Position numbers and translations under genes: made by a program. A stretch of 64,000 nt of DNA from Aldehydirespirator sp965200005. Its GTDB lineage: Bacteria; Actinomycetota; Acidimicrobiia; Acidimicrobiales; Aldehydirespiratoraceae. The notes beneath the pieces are model-generated. The model made no database searches, had not been told where the DNA came from, and worked only from the letters and a program-made list of their open reading frames with translations. Positions 42,295 through 50,297 of this stretch are shown one piece after another (positions within the stretch are counted from its first letter, which is position 1; every line of letters begins with the position of its first letter). The stretch covers positions 1,922,001-1,986,000 of the forward strand of contig OZ241331.1 of the NCBI GenBank assembly GCA_965200005.1. Direction: 5' to 3'.

Positions 42295-43243
42295 GCGAGG
42301 GCAACTCGGCGGAACAGGTAAGTGAATGGCAGCAACGAATCACGGGGGAGTGGTTCGGACTTCCGGCCGTGTTTGATGCCGACGGCACGCACACAGGGTT
42401 CAACAAAGTAAATCGTTCAAGCGTCTTCGAAGACGGCAGAACGACCTACTTCATGAACTGCAACTTCATGAACGATGGACCCTTGCGAAACCGATTCGAG
42501 ATCACAGAATTCGCCTTCGGTGTCAATGACACTGGTAAGAACCGCATCTACGTAGGCCCCGACTTCTACGGTGTAGGTCATCCGTATGGTGCTCTAGTCG
42601 ACTCGCACTATTACTCGCCGGCGTGGCGAGCGGCGCTCAACACGGTGAATCAGATCCTGCCCGACGGGGTGACACAGGTTACTCGTCTTTGCTGTATGAC
42701 GGTCCCACGATCGTGTCGGTGTTCAACGGTGTCTATCGCTGCGTTCAGGACTATGACTCCAATCCGCAGACTCGTGCTGAGATTGAGGGGTTCCTTACCG
42801 ATGAGCGCCGCATGTCAGCACGCCCACATGTCTTACCTGACCGCCGAAGCGGCACCTGGACTGGCACGTGCGACGTATTCGGTGCCGATCAAGAACCGGT
42901 CGGAATAGTCGAAGTGGAGATACAACACGATCCGATTGACCTCGTTCGAGCAAACCAGACATTGACCATGACCGGAACACTTGACCATGCAATGTCCTTT
43001 GTGCGGACTCGATTCAGCAACCGTCACACCTATGACGGACCTGACATCTACGGGAACGCCATGGCGTACGGCCGCGCCCTATACACGAGGCAATACCACG
43101 CGACCGAACCATTCAAGATCCGAGGTCGCAAGTTCTTCATCGACGACGCCCACACACTGGCCGTCGCCTGGAAGCTCTACGACGGCGACATCATGACCCA
43201 CATAGTCTTCGGCCCACTCACCTGGCACCCCAACGCTGTCTAA
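42291..43243 (+). pseudogene. Two-repeat calycin/lipocalin-like protein, one frameshift
   Basis: About 317 residues if repaired. Two copies of one domain: repeat 1 with GEWFGLPAVFDADGTHTGF and RIYVGPDFYG, repeat 2 with GTWTGTCDVFGADQEPVG and HTYDGPDIYGNAMAYG. The WxG..FD..G start is lipocalin-like (DUF3598-type resemblance), and GP(D)xYG is a shared signature with the genes at 44123 and 44808. A single T appears lost near 42680 (CAGGTTACTCG for CAGGTTTACTCG), moving the frame. No signal peptide. Calycins often bind bilins, haem or fatty acids, so a chromophore carrier is plausible (inference). Last gene of the operon begun by the RCCR-like gene. Confidence 0.65.
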
Positions 43244-43372
43244 GCGCCTCGCTCCTGCCTCACTACGCGTGTGGGGTGAGTGCGGGAAGGCGTTGGGTTG
43301 AGAAGGGACTGATCGAGAGCACGGCAAGCTAATCTGCTGCATTCTGAGCCATGCAGCGATAGCAATTCTGGT

Positions 43373-44089
43373 GTGAGACTGTCGCTGATCATCCCCGCTT
43401 ACCGAGCGGTGGACTTCATTGCGAGGACAGTTAATCAAGCTCGTGCTGCGTTGGAGTCTCTCGAATCAGTTGGTGGTGTCGAGATAATCGTCGTTGATGA
43501 TGGTAGCGATGACGGCACTAGCAGCGCTGCCGAGGATGCCGGTGCTGATCGAGTTATCCCCTTCGGAGAGAATCGGGGAAAGGGTGCAGCAGTGCGCGCC
43601 GGTGTCGCTGTTGCTACAGGTGACGTGGTCGTGTTCACCGATGCCGATCTTGCCTATGAGCCGATCCAGATCGGCGGGTTCATACAGCGGTTGGAGCGTG
43701 GCTCGGATGTGGTGATTGGTGACCGCAATCATCCCGATAGTCAGGTAGAAGATGGTGTGAGTTGGTTGCGTGGACTCGGTAGCCGTTCGATCAATCTTGT
43801 GACTCGCCTGCTACTGGGACTCAGATACTCTGACACCCAATGCGGGCTTAAGGCGTTCAAGTCTTCGTCTGCCAAGCGGCTATTTGAAGCATCGAACACC
43901 GATGGGTTCGGCTTTGATATTGAGATTCTGTTCTTGGCTCGCAAGGGCGATCTCCAAGTCGATTGCGCACCCGTGAAACTGCGGGCGACCCAGCCAGCGT
44001 CGACGGTGCGCATCCTTCAAGACGGTTTCAGCGTGATGCGAGACATTGTCAAGATCAGGTTTCGTAGCGGGCGACAACTATGGCGCTAG
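43373..44089 (+). CDS. Family 2 glycosyltransferase (dolichyl-phosphate-glucose synthase-like)
   Basis: 238 residues, complete. GT-A fold features: SLIIPAYR, IIVVDDGSDDGT, NRGKGAAVRAGV, the metal-binding FTDADLAYEP, DVVIGDRNHP and the family DTQCGLKAFK segment. Such enzymes move glucose or another hexose from a nucleotide sugar to a polyprenyl phosphate on the membrane's inner face. No transmembrane tail is present, so it is the short soluble form. GTG 43373 start. It lies 130 bases after the calycin-like gene and converges on the 44123 gene; probably unrelated to the bilin genes. Confidence 0.9.
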   Translation: MRLSLIIPAYRAVDFIARTVNQARAALESLESVGGVEIIVVDDGSDDGTSSAAEDAGADRVIPFGENRGKGAAVRAGVAVATGDVVVFTDADLAYEPIQIGGFIQRLERGSDVVIGDRNHPDSQVEDGVSWLRGLGSRSINLVTRLLLGLRYSDTQCGLKAFKSSSAKRLFEASNTDGFGFDIEILFLARKGDLQVDCAPVKLRATQPASTVRILQDGFSVMRDIVKIRFRSGRQLWR

Positions 44090-44122
44090 GCGAGAGAGAC
44101 CGACTGGTGCGCCAGGTGATGG

Positions 44123-44815
44123 TTAGCTGCTGTATGTCTCAACAACTGCCTGCTGCGGGCGCGCGGTCATTCGGATAGTTAGCCAGCGCCCCGAGATTGG
44201 GTCACTGAGTGACAAGACTCGCTGGGGCTGCTGAGCAGTTGGCCAACACTGCGTTACTTGTAGGGGCCCGACGCGTCGGGTCAGCGACGGGCCTTCAACA
44301 TCAACTACGGGTGGTGTCGCTGCCAGATCTAGATGGGGCCAGGCACCGTCGTTTGCGCTGAGGACCGGCGACACTTGAGACCCGGTTGGCGATGGTACGG
44401 CAACGCCGACAATGTCGGCAACTGATCGGCCCGCTAGGGAGAAGAAGCCACCGGTCATTTGGCGGTCGGGTTTCACTAGTACCGAATAGCCCTCATAGGC
44501 GTAACCGAATCGAGGCCAGACACCTCGGCTCGTCATCGCCCCCGGACTCCATTCGGTGCCGATTCCGACAACGTCGGGGCCTCGGTAGTCACGCAGTGAT
44601 CCATCGACAGTCATCTCGAATACCCACTCACCCGCAAACGCACCCATCGGGTGGTCGTTTAGCCCTTTAGCAGGCTCACAGACCTGGGTGACTGTGAGCT
44701 GTCCGTTGCAGCTTGATTGCAGTGTGCGCTGCTGGCGAATGATCCCCGCGAACACACCGTCTGGGTTGAACACATACTCGGTAACGAGCCATGCACCTAT
44801 GAAACGATCAGCCAC
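44123..44815 (-). CDS. Calycin-like protein, divergent family member
   Basis: 230 residues. Begins FIGAWLVTEYVFNPDGVFAG, the same start pattern as the 42291 repeats, and has RDYRGPDVVGIGTEW matching their RIYVGPDFYGVG. The C-terminal half is more divergent (strand-rich, no recognised motif). No signal peptide or Cys-rich site. The start overlaps the upstream 44808-45809 gene by 8 bases, so they are co-translated. Possible ligand-binding protein of the tetrapyrrole locus; function unknown. Confidence 0.6.
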   Translation of the reverse strand: MADRFIGAWLVTEYVFNPDGVFAGIIRQQRTLQSSCNGQLTVTQVCEPAKGLNDHPMGAFAGEWVFEMTVDGSLRDYRGPDVVGIGTEWSPGAMTSRGVWPRFGYAYEGYSVLVKPDRQMTGGFFSLAGRSVADIVGVAVPSPTGSQVSPVLSANDGAWPHLDLAATPPVVDVEGPSLTRRVGPLQVTQCWPTAQQPQRVLSLSDPISGRWLTIRMTARPQQAVVETYSS

Positions 44816-45809
44816 CTTGCTGTGGAATGAAATCGAGAACTCCGTGAACAGTTCCGCAGCGGCTTGTTCCGCGGAACCAGGTGTGTAGCACCGCCTTTGA
44901 GTGGCCGTCGCTGCGGATTACCTCCCGGCGCCATAAACGTAGACCGCTCGCAAACAGCAGGTTTCCTGAGACTGCGCGTGCACCCCAGAGACTCTCGCTA
45001 CCCACAACCTCGTTGGTGCTCCAGCCGCCGGCTGCTTCCGGCGACTTTGCGGAAACCGCTGAGGTTGTTGATGTGGAACTCGACGAGGATCTATGAGTGG
45101 TCCAGCGACTCCAACCGTCACTGGCAAAGTGCATCTGCACCGCCTCGGTGAAGCCCGTCCCTTCCAGAGTGCTGACTACAGCACTCGAGTTGTCGCAGGC
45201 AGCGGTCGTGGTGTGCTCTCGATAGTGCGTAGCGGTTGGCTTGTCATCTGTATCGTTGAGAACTGTCAACTCTCCGGACCAAGTTCCAGGCCGGCTTACC
45301 AGATTGACCTCCCGACCGGCTAGTGGATCGTCGCAAAGTTCATCTGGAAAACCAGCCACGACAGACGGTGGCGGGGTAGTACCTCGGCTGTACTCACCCA
45401 CAACTGCGTACTCGAGTCGCTCGCCTCGACTAAGCAGGGCTAGCGACAATTGCGATTTACCTGACGGCAGCACCATCAGGAAGAGTCGTTGCGACCAGCC
45501 GAGACTGGGCCAGTAGTTGTTGGCATCTACGAGCTTGTCGCTGACGGCGTCGGCACACCCGTAGTTGAGAGGCCCGCCATAGATACGGTGACCTCCGAAG
45601 TCGCTGATCCTGTAGCTACCCGACAAGTTGAACGGTCCGTTGAACGAAACATCCACCTCAACGGTGTTGGCGTTGATGCCGCGGCGCACAACTCTTGCAT
45701 CATGGCCAATCCCGGCAAAGCGACCGGCGGAGTCGAACACCTCAGCGGCACCTCGCCACTGTCCTTCTCCACCCTTGAACGAACTCTGTTGCGGCGACTT
45801 GTCGGCCAC
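44808..45809 (-). CDS. Calycin-like protein, two-repeat family member
   Basis: 333 residues. Repeat 1: GEGQWRGAAEVFDSAGRFAG, RIYGGPLNYGCADAVSDKLV, NYWPSL. Repeat 2: PGTWSGELTVLNDTDDKP and a strand-rich tail with a Ser/Thr-rich insert near residues 235-255. No export signal. The start (GTG or ATG near 45809) is 18 bases after the DUF3891 gene on the same strand; the end overlaps 44123-44815 by 8 bases. Same family as 42291-43243, suggesting duplication and divergence inside the locus. No catalytic residues recognised. Confidence 0.62.
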   Translation of the reverse strand: MADKSPQQSSFKGGEGQWRGAAEVFDSAGRFAGIGHDARVVRRGINANTVEVDVSFNGPFNLSGSYRISDFGGHRIYGGPLNYGCADAVSDKLVDANNYWPSLGWSQRLFLMVLPSGKSQLSLALLSRGERLEYAVVGEYSRGTTPPPSVVAGFPDELCDDPLAGREVNLVSRPGTWSGELTVLNDTDDKPTATHYREHTTTAACDNSSAVVSTLEGTGFTEAVQMHFASDGWSRWTTHRSSSSSTSTTSAVSAKSPEAAGGWSTNEVVGSESLWGARAVSGNLLFASGLRLWRREVIRSDGHSKAVLHTWFRGTSRCGTVHGVLDFIPQQGG

Positions 45810-45827
45810 TGGCCTACGGGGTGTCGG

Positions 45828-46646
45828 TCAGCCTCGCCTTAGTGTCACCGTCTGACGTTGAACCGGCGTCGACTCCATTACTTCAGCCAAGTCAGTTCCC
45901 ACGGGTGATGGCCGCAAGTAGCGACCTTCAGTGAATAGCACAAGCGGGTCACAATCAAACGGGTAAGGGTCAAGTGTGTATTGGGCTCCGGGCTGCTCTT
46001 GCACGCTTATCTCCGTGTCTTGCCCGCTCGAGACTGGCACATGATTGAACTGAGCGTCACCTCGTGAGCCTTCAGGTTGCATATGGCAATACAGCGAAAA
46101 GGTATCAAAGAACTGCAACTGCTTGTACGCAGTAAAGATTGTGTCGTCATCGGCGTGCGGAGCAGTTTCGTTGTCCGACTCGAGAGCCCCTTTCAGCCTC
46201 TGCTGTCGTGCTTGTTCAGCGTTGAGCATCGCGTCAACTTGGGGACGCATCTCCGACGGGATTCGATCGATGAACATCTTGTCGGGGGCGAGACCGTATC
46301 GACCGTGGTAGAGCCCGTAACTATGCATTGACGAGATTACGCCACTCAATGGGTGATGGGCTTCGTTGTAATCGGGAGAACCCGAACTGGTAGTGACAAT
46401 GTCTGTTAGTGGTGTTGATACCAGGTTGAAAGGGAGTCCAGTAGCGGGATCTTGAGGTGCTCGATTGTCGAACTCATCCCAGCCCCGATCATGGTTGGAC
46501 ACCACGAATTCGAGCGGCTCTTTGGGACTTAGAGAGTCAAACTGCTCATTGCCGAAGTGCTGGGCGAGTTTGCCTGCAAACGTTGTGTGTTGCAGCATCG
46601 TTATGACGAAGTTCGGTTGATCCTTAGCTGCTGACTGGACGATCAT
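45828..46646 (-). CDS. DUF3891 family protein
   Basis: 272 residues. The N-terminal 80 residues fit DUF3891: MIVQ start, ITMLQHTTFAGKLAQHFGN, then VSNHDRGWDEFDNRAPQDP and TGLPFNL. The conserved His and His-Asp pairs (QHTTFAG and NHDRGW) look like metal ligands of an HD-like helical fold, so a hydrolase or oxygenase-type role is possible; no biochemical function is known to me. It sits within the minus-strand calycin operon between 46778-47236 and 44808-45809, which ties it to whatever these proteins do. Confidence 0.75.
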   Translation of the reverse strand: MIVQSAAKDQPNFVITMLQHTTFAGKLAQHFGNEQFDSLSPKEPLEFVVSNHDRGWDEFDNRAPQDPATGLPFNLVSTPLTDIVTTSSGSPDYNEAHHPLSGVISSMHSYGLYHGRYGLAPDKMFIDRIPSEMRPQVDAMLNAEQARQQRLKGALESDNETAPHADDDTIFTAYKQLQFFDTFSLYCHMQPEGSRGDAQFNHVPVSSGQDTEISVQEQPGAQYTLDPYPFDCDPLVLFTEGRYLRPSPVGTDLAEVMESTPVQRQTVTLRRG

Positions 46647-46777
46647 GGCTGTACTTCCTTACTGGCCAGCATTGAATTATCGACTCGCTCACCCGTCAAG
46701 CGGATGACAGGGCGATCGGTTACCAAATGCCAAACACCTAGACATCACGTCAGATGTTCGTGCATTGGCAGAGGGCG

Positions 46778-47236
46778 TCAGGGCCTTAGCACTCGGGCAA
46801 AGTCCTGAATCTGGAAGACATGGGTAGATCCGTCACGCACTTTGTGTGTGATGATCCTGCGTGTGTCACGATCCAAGAAGTAGTGATTGTTGTAGACAGT
46901 GCTTGCAGAAACCCGGCTGTGAATGGTGAAGACGTAGTTGTACGGCGTCAGTTCGGCGCCTTCAAGGTCGATCATCTCGCTCTGCGCGAAGCAGCGCTTG
47001 CCGTCTACTGAGATATCTGTGTGAAACACAGTCTCGCCGACGCCATAGAGATTGTCGAAGTGCTCGTGTAGGTGCCACGTGTTGTCGTCGATCCAGCACA
47101 CATCCATATGCACGGCGCTTGACTCAACGAACTCACCCGCCGCAGTGAAGGTCTTGCACAGACCCTCCCAGCGACCCATGAAGCACTGGTAGGGATGTTC
47201 GGTGGCAGGACCATAGGAGCGCCCGCTGTTATCCAC
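46778..47236 (-). CDS. Short calycin-like protein
   Basis: 152 residues, single domain. MGRWEGLCKTFTAAGEFVES gives the WxG..F...G start; then HLHEHFDNLYG, alternating strands, and a closing THVFQIQDFARV strand. No signal peptide. First gene of the minus-strand operon (46778, 45828, 44808, 44123), divergent from the Dabb gene with an 83-base gap. Resembles lipocalin/DUF3598-type proteins; ligand unknown. Confidence 0.65.
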   Translation of the reverse strand: MDNSGRSYGPATEHPYQCFMGRWEGLCKTFTAAGEFVESSAVHMDVCWIDDNTWHLHEHFDNLYGVGETVFHTDISVDGKRCFAQSEMIDLEGAELTPYNYVFTIHSRVSASTVYNNHYFLDRDTRRIITHKVRDGSTHVFQIQDFARVLRP

Positions 47237-47319
47237 AGCAGAAAGCGTAACATGGGTCGCGGAACGCTGTTCCGAGCATCGGAACGGTCACATGGATCGA
47301 ACATCTAGGGGAGAGTCGG

Positions 47320-47631
47320 ATGCATGTACACACGGTTTTGATCAAGCTTTCGGATCCCGGCGACAGGGATCGGTGTTGCGCCGAGATCATGCGCATGGAT
47401 GGCGAGATCGACGGGATGGTTGACCTAACGTTGCGCGTGAACGAAACGGGAGGCTTCTTCGCAGCCGACATTGCCCTCACTACCCGTTGGGTTGATGTTG
47501 ATGTTTACAGTGCCTATGTGGATCATCCGCTGCACCGCCAAGTTCGTGGGGTGATTTTGGCATTGATGTCAGATGCGGCGTCGATCGACTACACAGTTGA
47601 GGACGAGGAAGCGCAGCTTGTCGCTGCGTGA
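47320..47631 (+). CDS. Dabb (stress-responsive A/B barrel) domain protein
   Basis: 103 residues forming one ferredoxin-like barrel: an N-terminal HVHTVLIKL strand, a helix, DIALTTRWVDVDVYSAYVDHPLHRQV with the family YxxHPxH segment, and a closing strand. Dabb proteins dimerise and act in small-molecule chemistry (for example polyketide cyclisation) or stress. ATG 47320 follows GGGGAG. It lies 57 bases before the alpha/beta hydrolase gene, likely the same transcript. Specific role unknown. Confidence 0.82.
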   Translation: MHVHTVLIKLSDPGDRDRCCAEIMRMDGEIDGMVDLTLRVNETGGFFAADIALTTRWVDVDVYSAYVDHPLHRQVRGVILALMSDAASIDYTVEDEEAQLVAA

Positions 47632-47688
47632 TGTAAGCGTTTACGTCCGTTTCGTGCCGGGCGAGCACGAAGGAGTACACCTGCCGCG

Positions 47689-48648
47689 ATGCGCAAGGTG
47701 ACGAGTCGCCCACTGGTGCGCTCGCTGCATCGGGGCTCCGGCAATCTTCGCCTGACCATCTATTACTCTGCCGATCCCGAAGGTCTGCCGGAAGCGAGAC
47801 TGACCGGTATTGTCAGGCCGGCCGCTGGGCCGCTGTGTCCTATTGTTGTGTTTCTGGGCGGCATCAATGTGGTGCCGGGCAGTTACCGGTGGCTCGCCGT
47901 GCGCTTAGCTCAGGTTGGCTATGTGGTGGCGGTGACTTCGCTGATTGATGATCTCGGCCCTGTTGGTCAGGGGATCTCGCCCGGTCTTGACATGTCGATG
48001 TTGGCGCCTTCGACACTGGGCACGGGCCCGTCGGCATCCGCTGTGAGTGAGACGTTGCGCCTTGTTCAACAGGATCCTGTCGTTGGCTCAGTCGTGGCAG
48101 AAGACCGGGTCGCATTTGGGGGACACTCAGCCGGCGGAACCGTGGCCCTTCACAATGCGCGAGCCGACTGGTTCGAACCCGTCAAGGCCTGCTTCTCGTA
48201 TGCGGGTCACACGATGATCGCCGGTGGGATGGGCCACGACCGAGACAGCTTCCTGCCGCTGCCCGAGAGCACTCCGGTCTTGCTTCTTGCAGGGGCTCAA
48301 GACGGTGTAATCAGCGAGAGCCGTGACCGTTACGGCGGGGACAAATCACACGATCCAGTGCGTGCCACTTTCGAGACGCTGGCTGAGTCCTCTAGAAGCC
48401 ACTGCTGGTGGGTAGAGATTGCCGACGGCACTCACTTCAGCATGTGTGACCCAATAGATCACACCTCGGGAAGGTCGTTTCTTGATCCCCCGAAACCGGT
48501 TCGTCAGGGCGAGACCAGAGAGCTGATCGCGAGGCTGGTGCTGTCTTTTTTGGGCGAACACGTGCCGACGAACTCGGCTGATCGCCCTACAACTGACCTT
48601 AGAGAAGTGGTTACAGACGCCGGTGTCTCGGCCTGGGCGAGACGTTGA
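47689..48648 (+). CDS. Alpha/beta hydrolase, chlorophyllase/dienelactone-hydrolase-like
   Basis: 319 residues, no signal peptide. Oxyanion region VVFLGGINVVPGSYRWLAVRLA, nucleophile elbow GGHSAGG (Ser 147), Asp in LLLAGAQDGVI (about 219) and His in ADGTHFSMCD. The layout (GIN/GFN..Y..L...GYVV before the strand-5 serine) recalls chlorophyllases, which remove the phytol chain from chlorophyll, and related PETase-type hydrolases; the plant motif is GHSRGG. Given the RCCR- and PAO-like genes 7 kb upstream, dephytylation is an attractive guess but not shown. Follows the Dabb gene; the SDR gene begins 76 bases downstream. Confidence 0.8.
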   Translation: MRKVTSRPLVRSLHRGSGNLRLTIYYSADPEGLPEARLTGIVRPAAGPLCPIVVFLGGINVVPGSYRWLAVRLAQVGYVVAVTSLIDDLGPVGQGISPGLDMSMLAPSTLGTGPSASAVSETLRLVQQDPVVGSVVAEDRVAFGGHSAGGTVALHNARADWFEPVKACFSYAGHTMIAGGMGHDRDSFLPLPESTPVLLLAGAQDGVISESRDRYGGDKSHDPVRATFETLAESSRSHCWWVEIADGTHFSMCDPIDHTSGRSFLDPPKPVRQGETRELIARLVLSFLGEHVPTNSADRPTTDLREVVTDAGVSAWARR

Positions 48649-48724
48649 AAGGTCTCTTGTCGAGCTTCCAGTCAATGGGGGTCAGAGGCTTTGGAGCTAT
48701 CAGATACAGAGAGGCTGCAACGAG

Positions 48725-49025
48725 ATGCCTAAGAACGTAGTCATCACTGGAAGCACGAGAGGGATCGGTAGGGGACTCGCGAACGAGTTCTTGAAACGTG
48801 ACTGTCGCGTCGCCATTAGCGGCCGCTCTGTGGACACTGTGCAACACGCCGTGAGCGAACTGCGTGCCACACACGGCCGTGACCGGGTCGCCGGAGCGGC
48901 TTGTAACATCACCAATCCAGAGCAACTTCGAGGCTTGTGGACTGAAGCTGCGGATTCCTTTGGCAGTGTTGACGTCTGGATTAACAATGCAGGCATGAGC
49001 ATCACACGCAGTCCGCTTTGGCTAG
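48725..49025 (+). pseudogene. Short-chain dehydrogenase/reductase, 5' half (split by IS3 element)
   Basis: ATG 48725. Rossmann start KNVVITGSTRGIGRGLANEF (TGxxxGxG), ..CNITNPEQL.., and WINNAGMSITRSPLWLV, where the host sequence meets the IS at 49026. The missing half, with the catalytic Tyr-x3-Lys, lies at 61563-62069 on the other strand. Joined, the protein reads ..TRSPLWLV-NLKQSESDLKRLVDVN.., with the spacing from NNAG to DVNLTG that SDRs normally have. NAD(P)-dependent oxidoreductase; substrate unknown. In the ancestral order it followed the alpha/beta hydrolase directly. Confidence 0.9.
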
Positions 49026-49031
49026 TGAATT

Positions 49032-49919
49032 TTACCGGGTTGTTTGGTGGTGTTTTTGTTTGGTTGTTTTTGTTGTGGTTTGAGTGTGGTGGTTGGTTTC
49101 GTGTTCGGTGGGTGTGGTGTTTCTGAGGGTGTCATAGATGCGCTGGTGGTTGTACCAGTCAATATATTCGAGGGTGGCTAGTTCGAGGTCTTTGAGTCCG
49201 CTCCAGGGTCTTTTGTTGTTGATGAGTTCGGTTTTGTAGAGGCCGATGATGGTTTCGGCTAGGGCGTTGTCGTAGGAGTCACCGCGGGATCCGACTGGGG
49301 CGATGACTCCGTTTCGGGCTAAGCGGTTGGTGTATGCGATGGCGAGGTATTGGCTGCCCTTGTCGCTGTGATGGATCAAGCCGGTGAGATCACCGTTGTC
49401 GCGTTTGCGGTCCCAGATGGCTTGTTCGAGGGCGTCTAGAGCGATGTTTGCGGTTAGCGATCTGGAGGCTTTGCAGCCGACGATCCGCACATATACGAAC
49501 CCGGTCTTGGTGCGTACATAGGTGAGATCTGCTACCCACAGGCGGTTCGGTGCCACCGCCCCGAACTTGCGATCCAGGAGATCCCTGGGACTCTCCGAAG
49601 CCGCGACTGGGGTGGTGGTTTGTTTGGGTTTGCCTCGAGTAGCTCCGCGTATCCCGAGGTCACGCATCAAACGTTCGACGGTGCAACGAGCAACCCTGAT
49701 GTTTTCGCGGTTGAGTTGAGCCCAAATCTTGGGTGCCCCATAAACACCAAAATTGTCGTGAAAAACGCGGCTGATCTCGATCTTTAACTGCTCATCACGG
49801 ATCGCGCGAGCAGACGAAGGACGCCGCTTATAAGCCCAATACGTGGAAGGGGCGATCCGCAGTGTTCCACAGATCGGCTCGACCCCGAACTCATCCCGGT
49901 GAGCGTCAATGAACTTTAC
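49032..49919 (-). CDS. IS3 transposase OrfB (copy A, intact)
   Basis: DDE integrase. Frame opens with VKFIDAHRDEFG at 49919, has no ATG or GTG start of its own upstream of codon 84 and lies in the -1 frame of orfA, so it is made as an OrfAB fusion by programmed -1 frameshifting, as usual in this family. Motifs: HTH_21 region YGAPKIWAQL, catalytic Asp in WVADLTYV, Asp in HHSDKGSQY, Glu in DNALAETI. The C-terminus ends in a Thr/Gln/His-rich tail that runs to the IS end. Copy A looks active in orfB. Confidence 0.92.
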   Translation of the reverse strand, partial: VKFIDAHRDEFGVEPICGTLRIAPSTYWAYKRRPSSARAIRDEQLKIEISRVFHDNFGVYGAPKIWAQLNRENIRVARCTVERLMRDLGIRGATRGKPKQTTTPVAASESPRDLLDRKFGAVAPNRLWVADLTYVRTKTGFVYVRIVGCKASRSLTANIALDALEQAIWDRKRDNGDLTGLIHHSDKGSQYLAIAYTNRLARNGVIAPVGSRGDSYDNALAETIIGLYKTELINNKRPWSGLKDLELATLEYIDWYNHQRIYDTLRNTTPTEHETNHHTQTTTKTTKQKHHQTTR

Positions 49920-50164
49920 CTGCGACTTTGTGGACGGTCGAGCTCCGCCGCGAAGAAACCCGAAGCCAACTTCAAAATCTCGTTCGCTCTGCGCAACTCG
50001 CGATTCTCGCGTTCGGGTTGCTTCAACCGTTCACGATCCTCAGTCTTGAAACCAGGCAACTCACCGTTATCGATCTCGAAGCAGCGAACCCACTTACGAA
50101 TCGTCTCAAGATTCGGTCCCAGCTTCTCGCCAACCCAACGAACCGCACACCACCGCGAATCACC
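49916..50164 (-). CDS. IS3 OrfA (copy A), N-terminus interrupted by TAG
   Basis: Helix-turn-helix plus leucine-zipper protein of the transposase: WVGEKLGPNLETIRKWVRCF, then ERENRELRRANEILKLASGF. In frame upstream there is a TAG at 50165-50167, just before GDSRWCAVRW, with VER on its far side, where families of this kind have an ERAVRL-type start. Copy B has the same TAG, so both copies may lack a normal OrfA start, or translation begins at a rare codon. Confidence 0.75.
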   Translation of the reverse strand, partial: GDSRWCAVRWVGEKLGPNLETIRKWVRCFEIDNGELPGFKTEDRERLKQPERENRELRRANEILKLASGFFAAELDRPQSRR

Positions 50165-50297
50165 CTAACGCTCCACCTCCAAAACCACACCAACCGCCCG
50201 AACCCGCAACCCCACCAGACACCAACCAACCCAACGCTAAACACCCACAACCCAGCGACCCACCAAAACAAGCCACCAACAAACCCAGCGACCCTCA

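Larger units (their letters stand above)
49026..50297 (-). mobile_element. IS3-family insertion sequence, copy A
   Basis: 1,272 bp. Ends were fixed by comparing both copies: the outermost shared bases are TGAATTTTACCGGG at 49026 and GACCCTCA ending at 50297, giving the TGA...TCA termini of IS3 elements. Encodes orfA and orfB on the minus strand. Flanks are not direct repeats: the left is inside the SDR gene, the right is the C-terminus of a different gene (see inversion). Nearly identical to copy B at 62070-63340 apart from at least one base. Confidence 0.95.

Noticed and set aside
43373..44089. Glycosyltransferase as part of the bilin pathway
   Set aside because: It is a clear polyprenyl-phosphate hexose transferase type, with a 130-base gap and no coupling to the operon.
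47320..47631. Dabb protein as a haem-degrading (IsdG-type) monooxygenase
   Set aside because: Same fold class, but the haem-pocket Asn-His-Trp pattern of IsdG is not visible.
48165..48185. GGTTCGAACC-type T-loop suggesting a tRNA
   Set aside because: No cloverleaf around it; it codes for DWFEPVKA inside the alpha/beta hydrolase.
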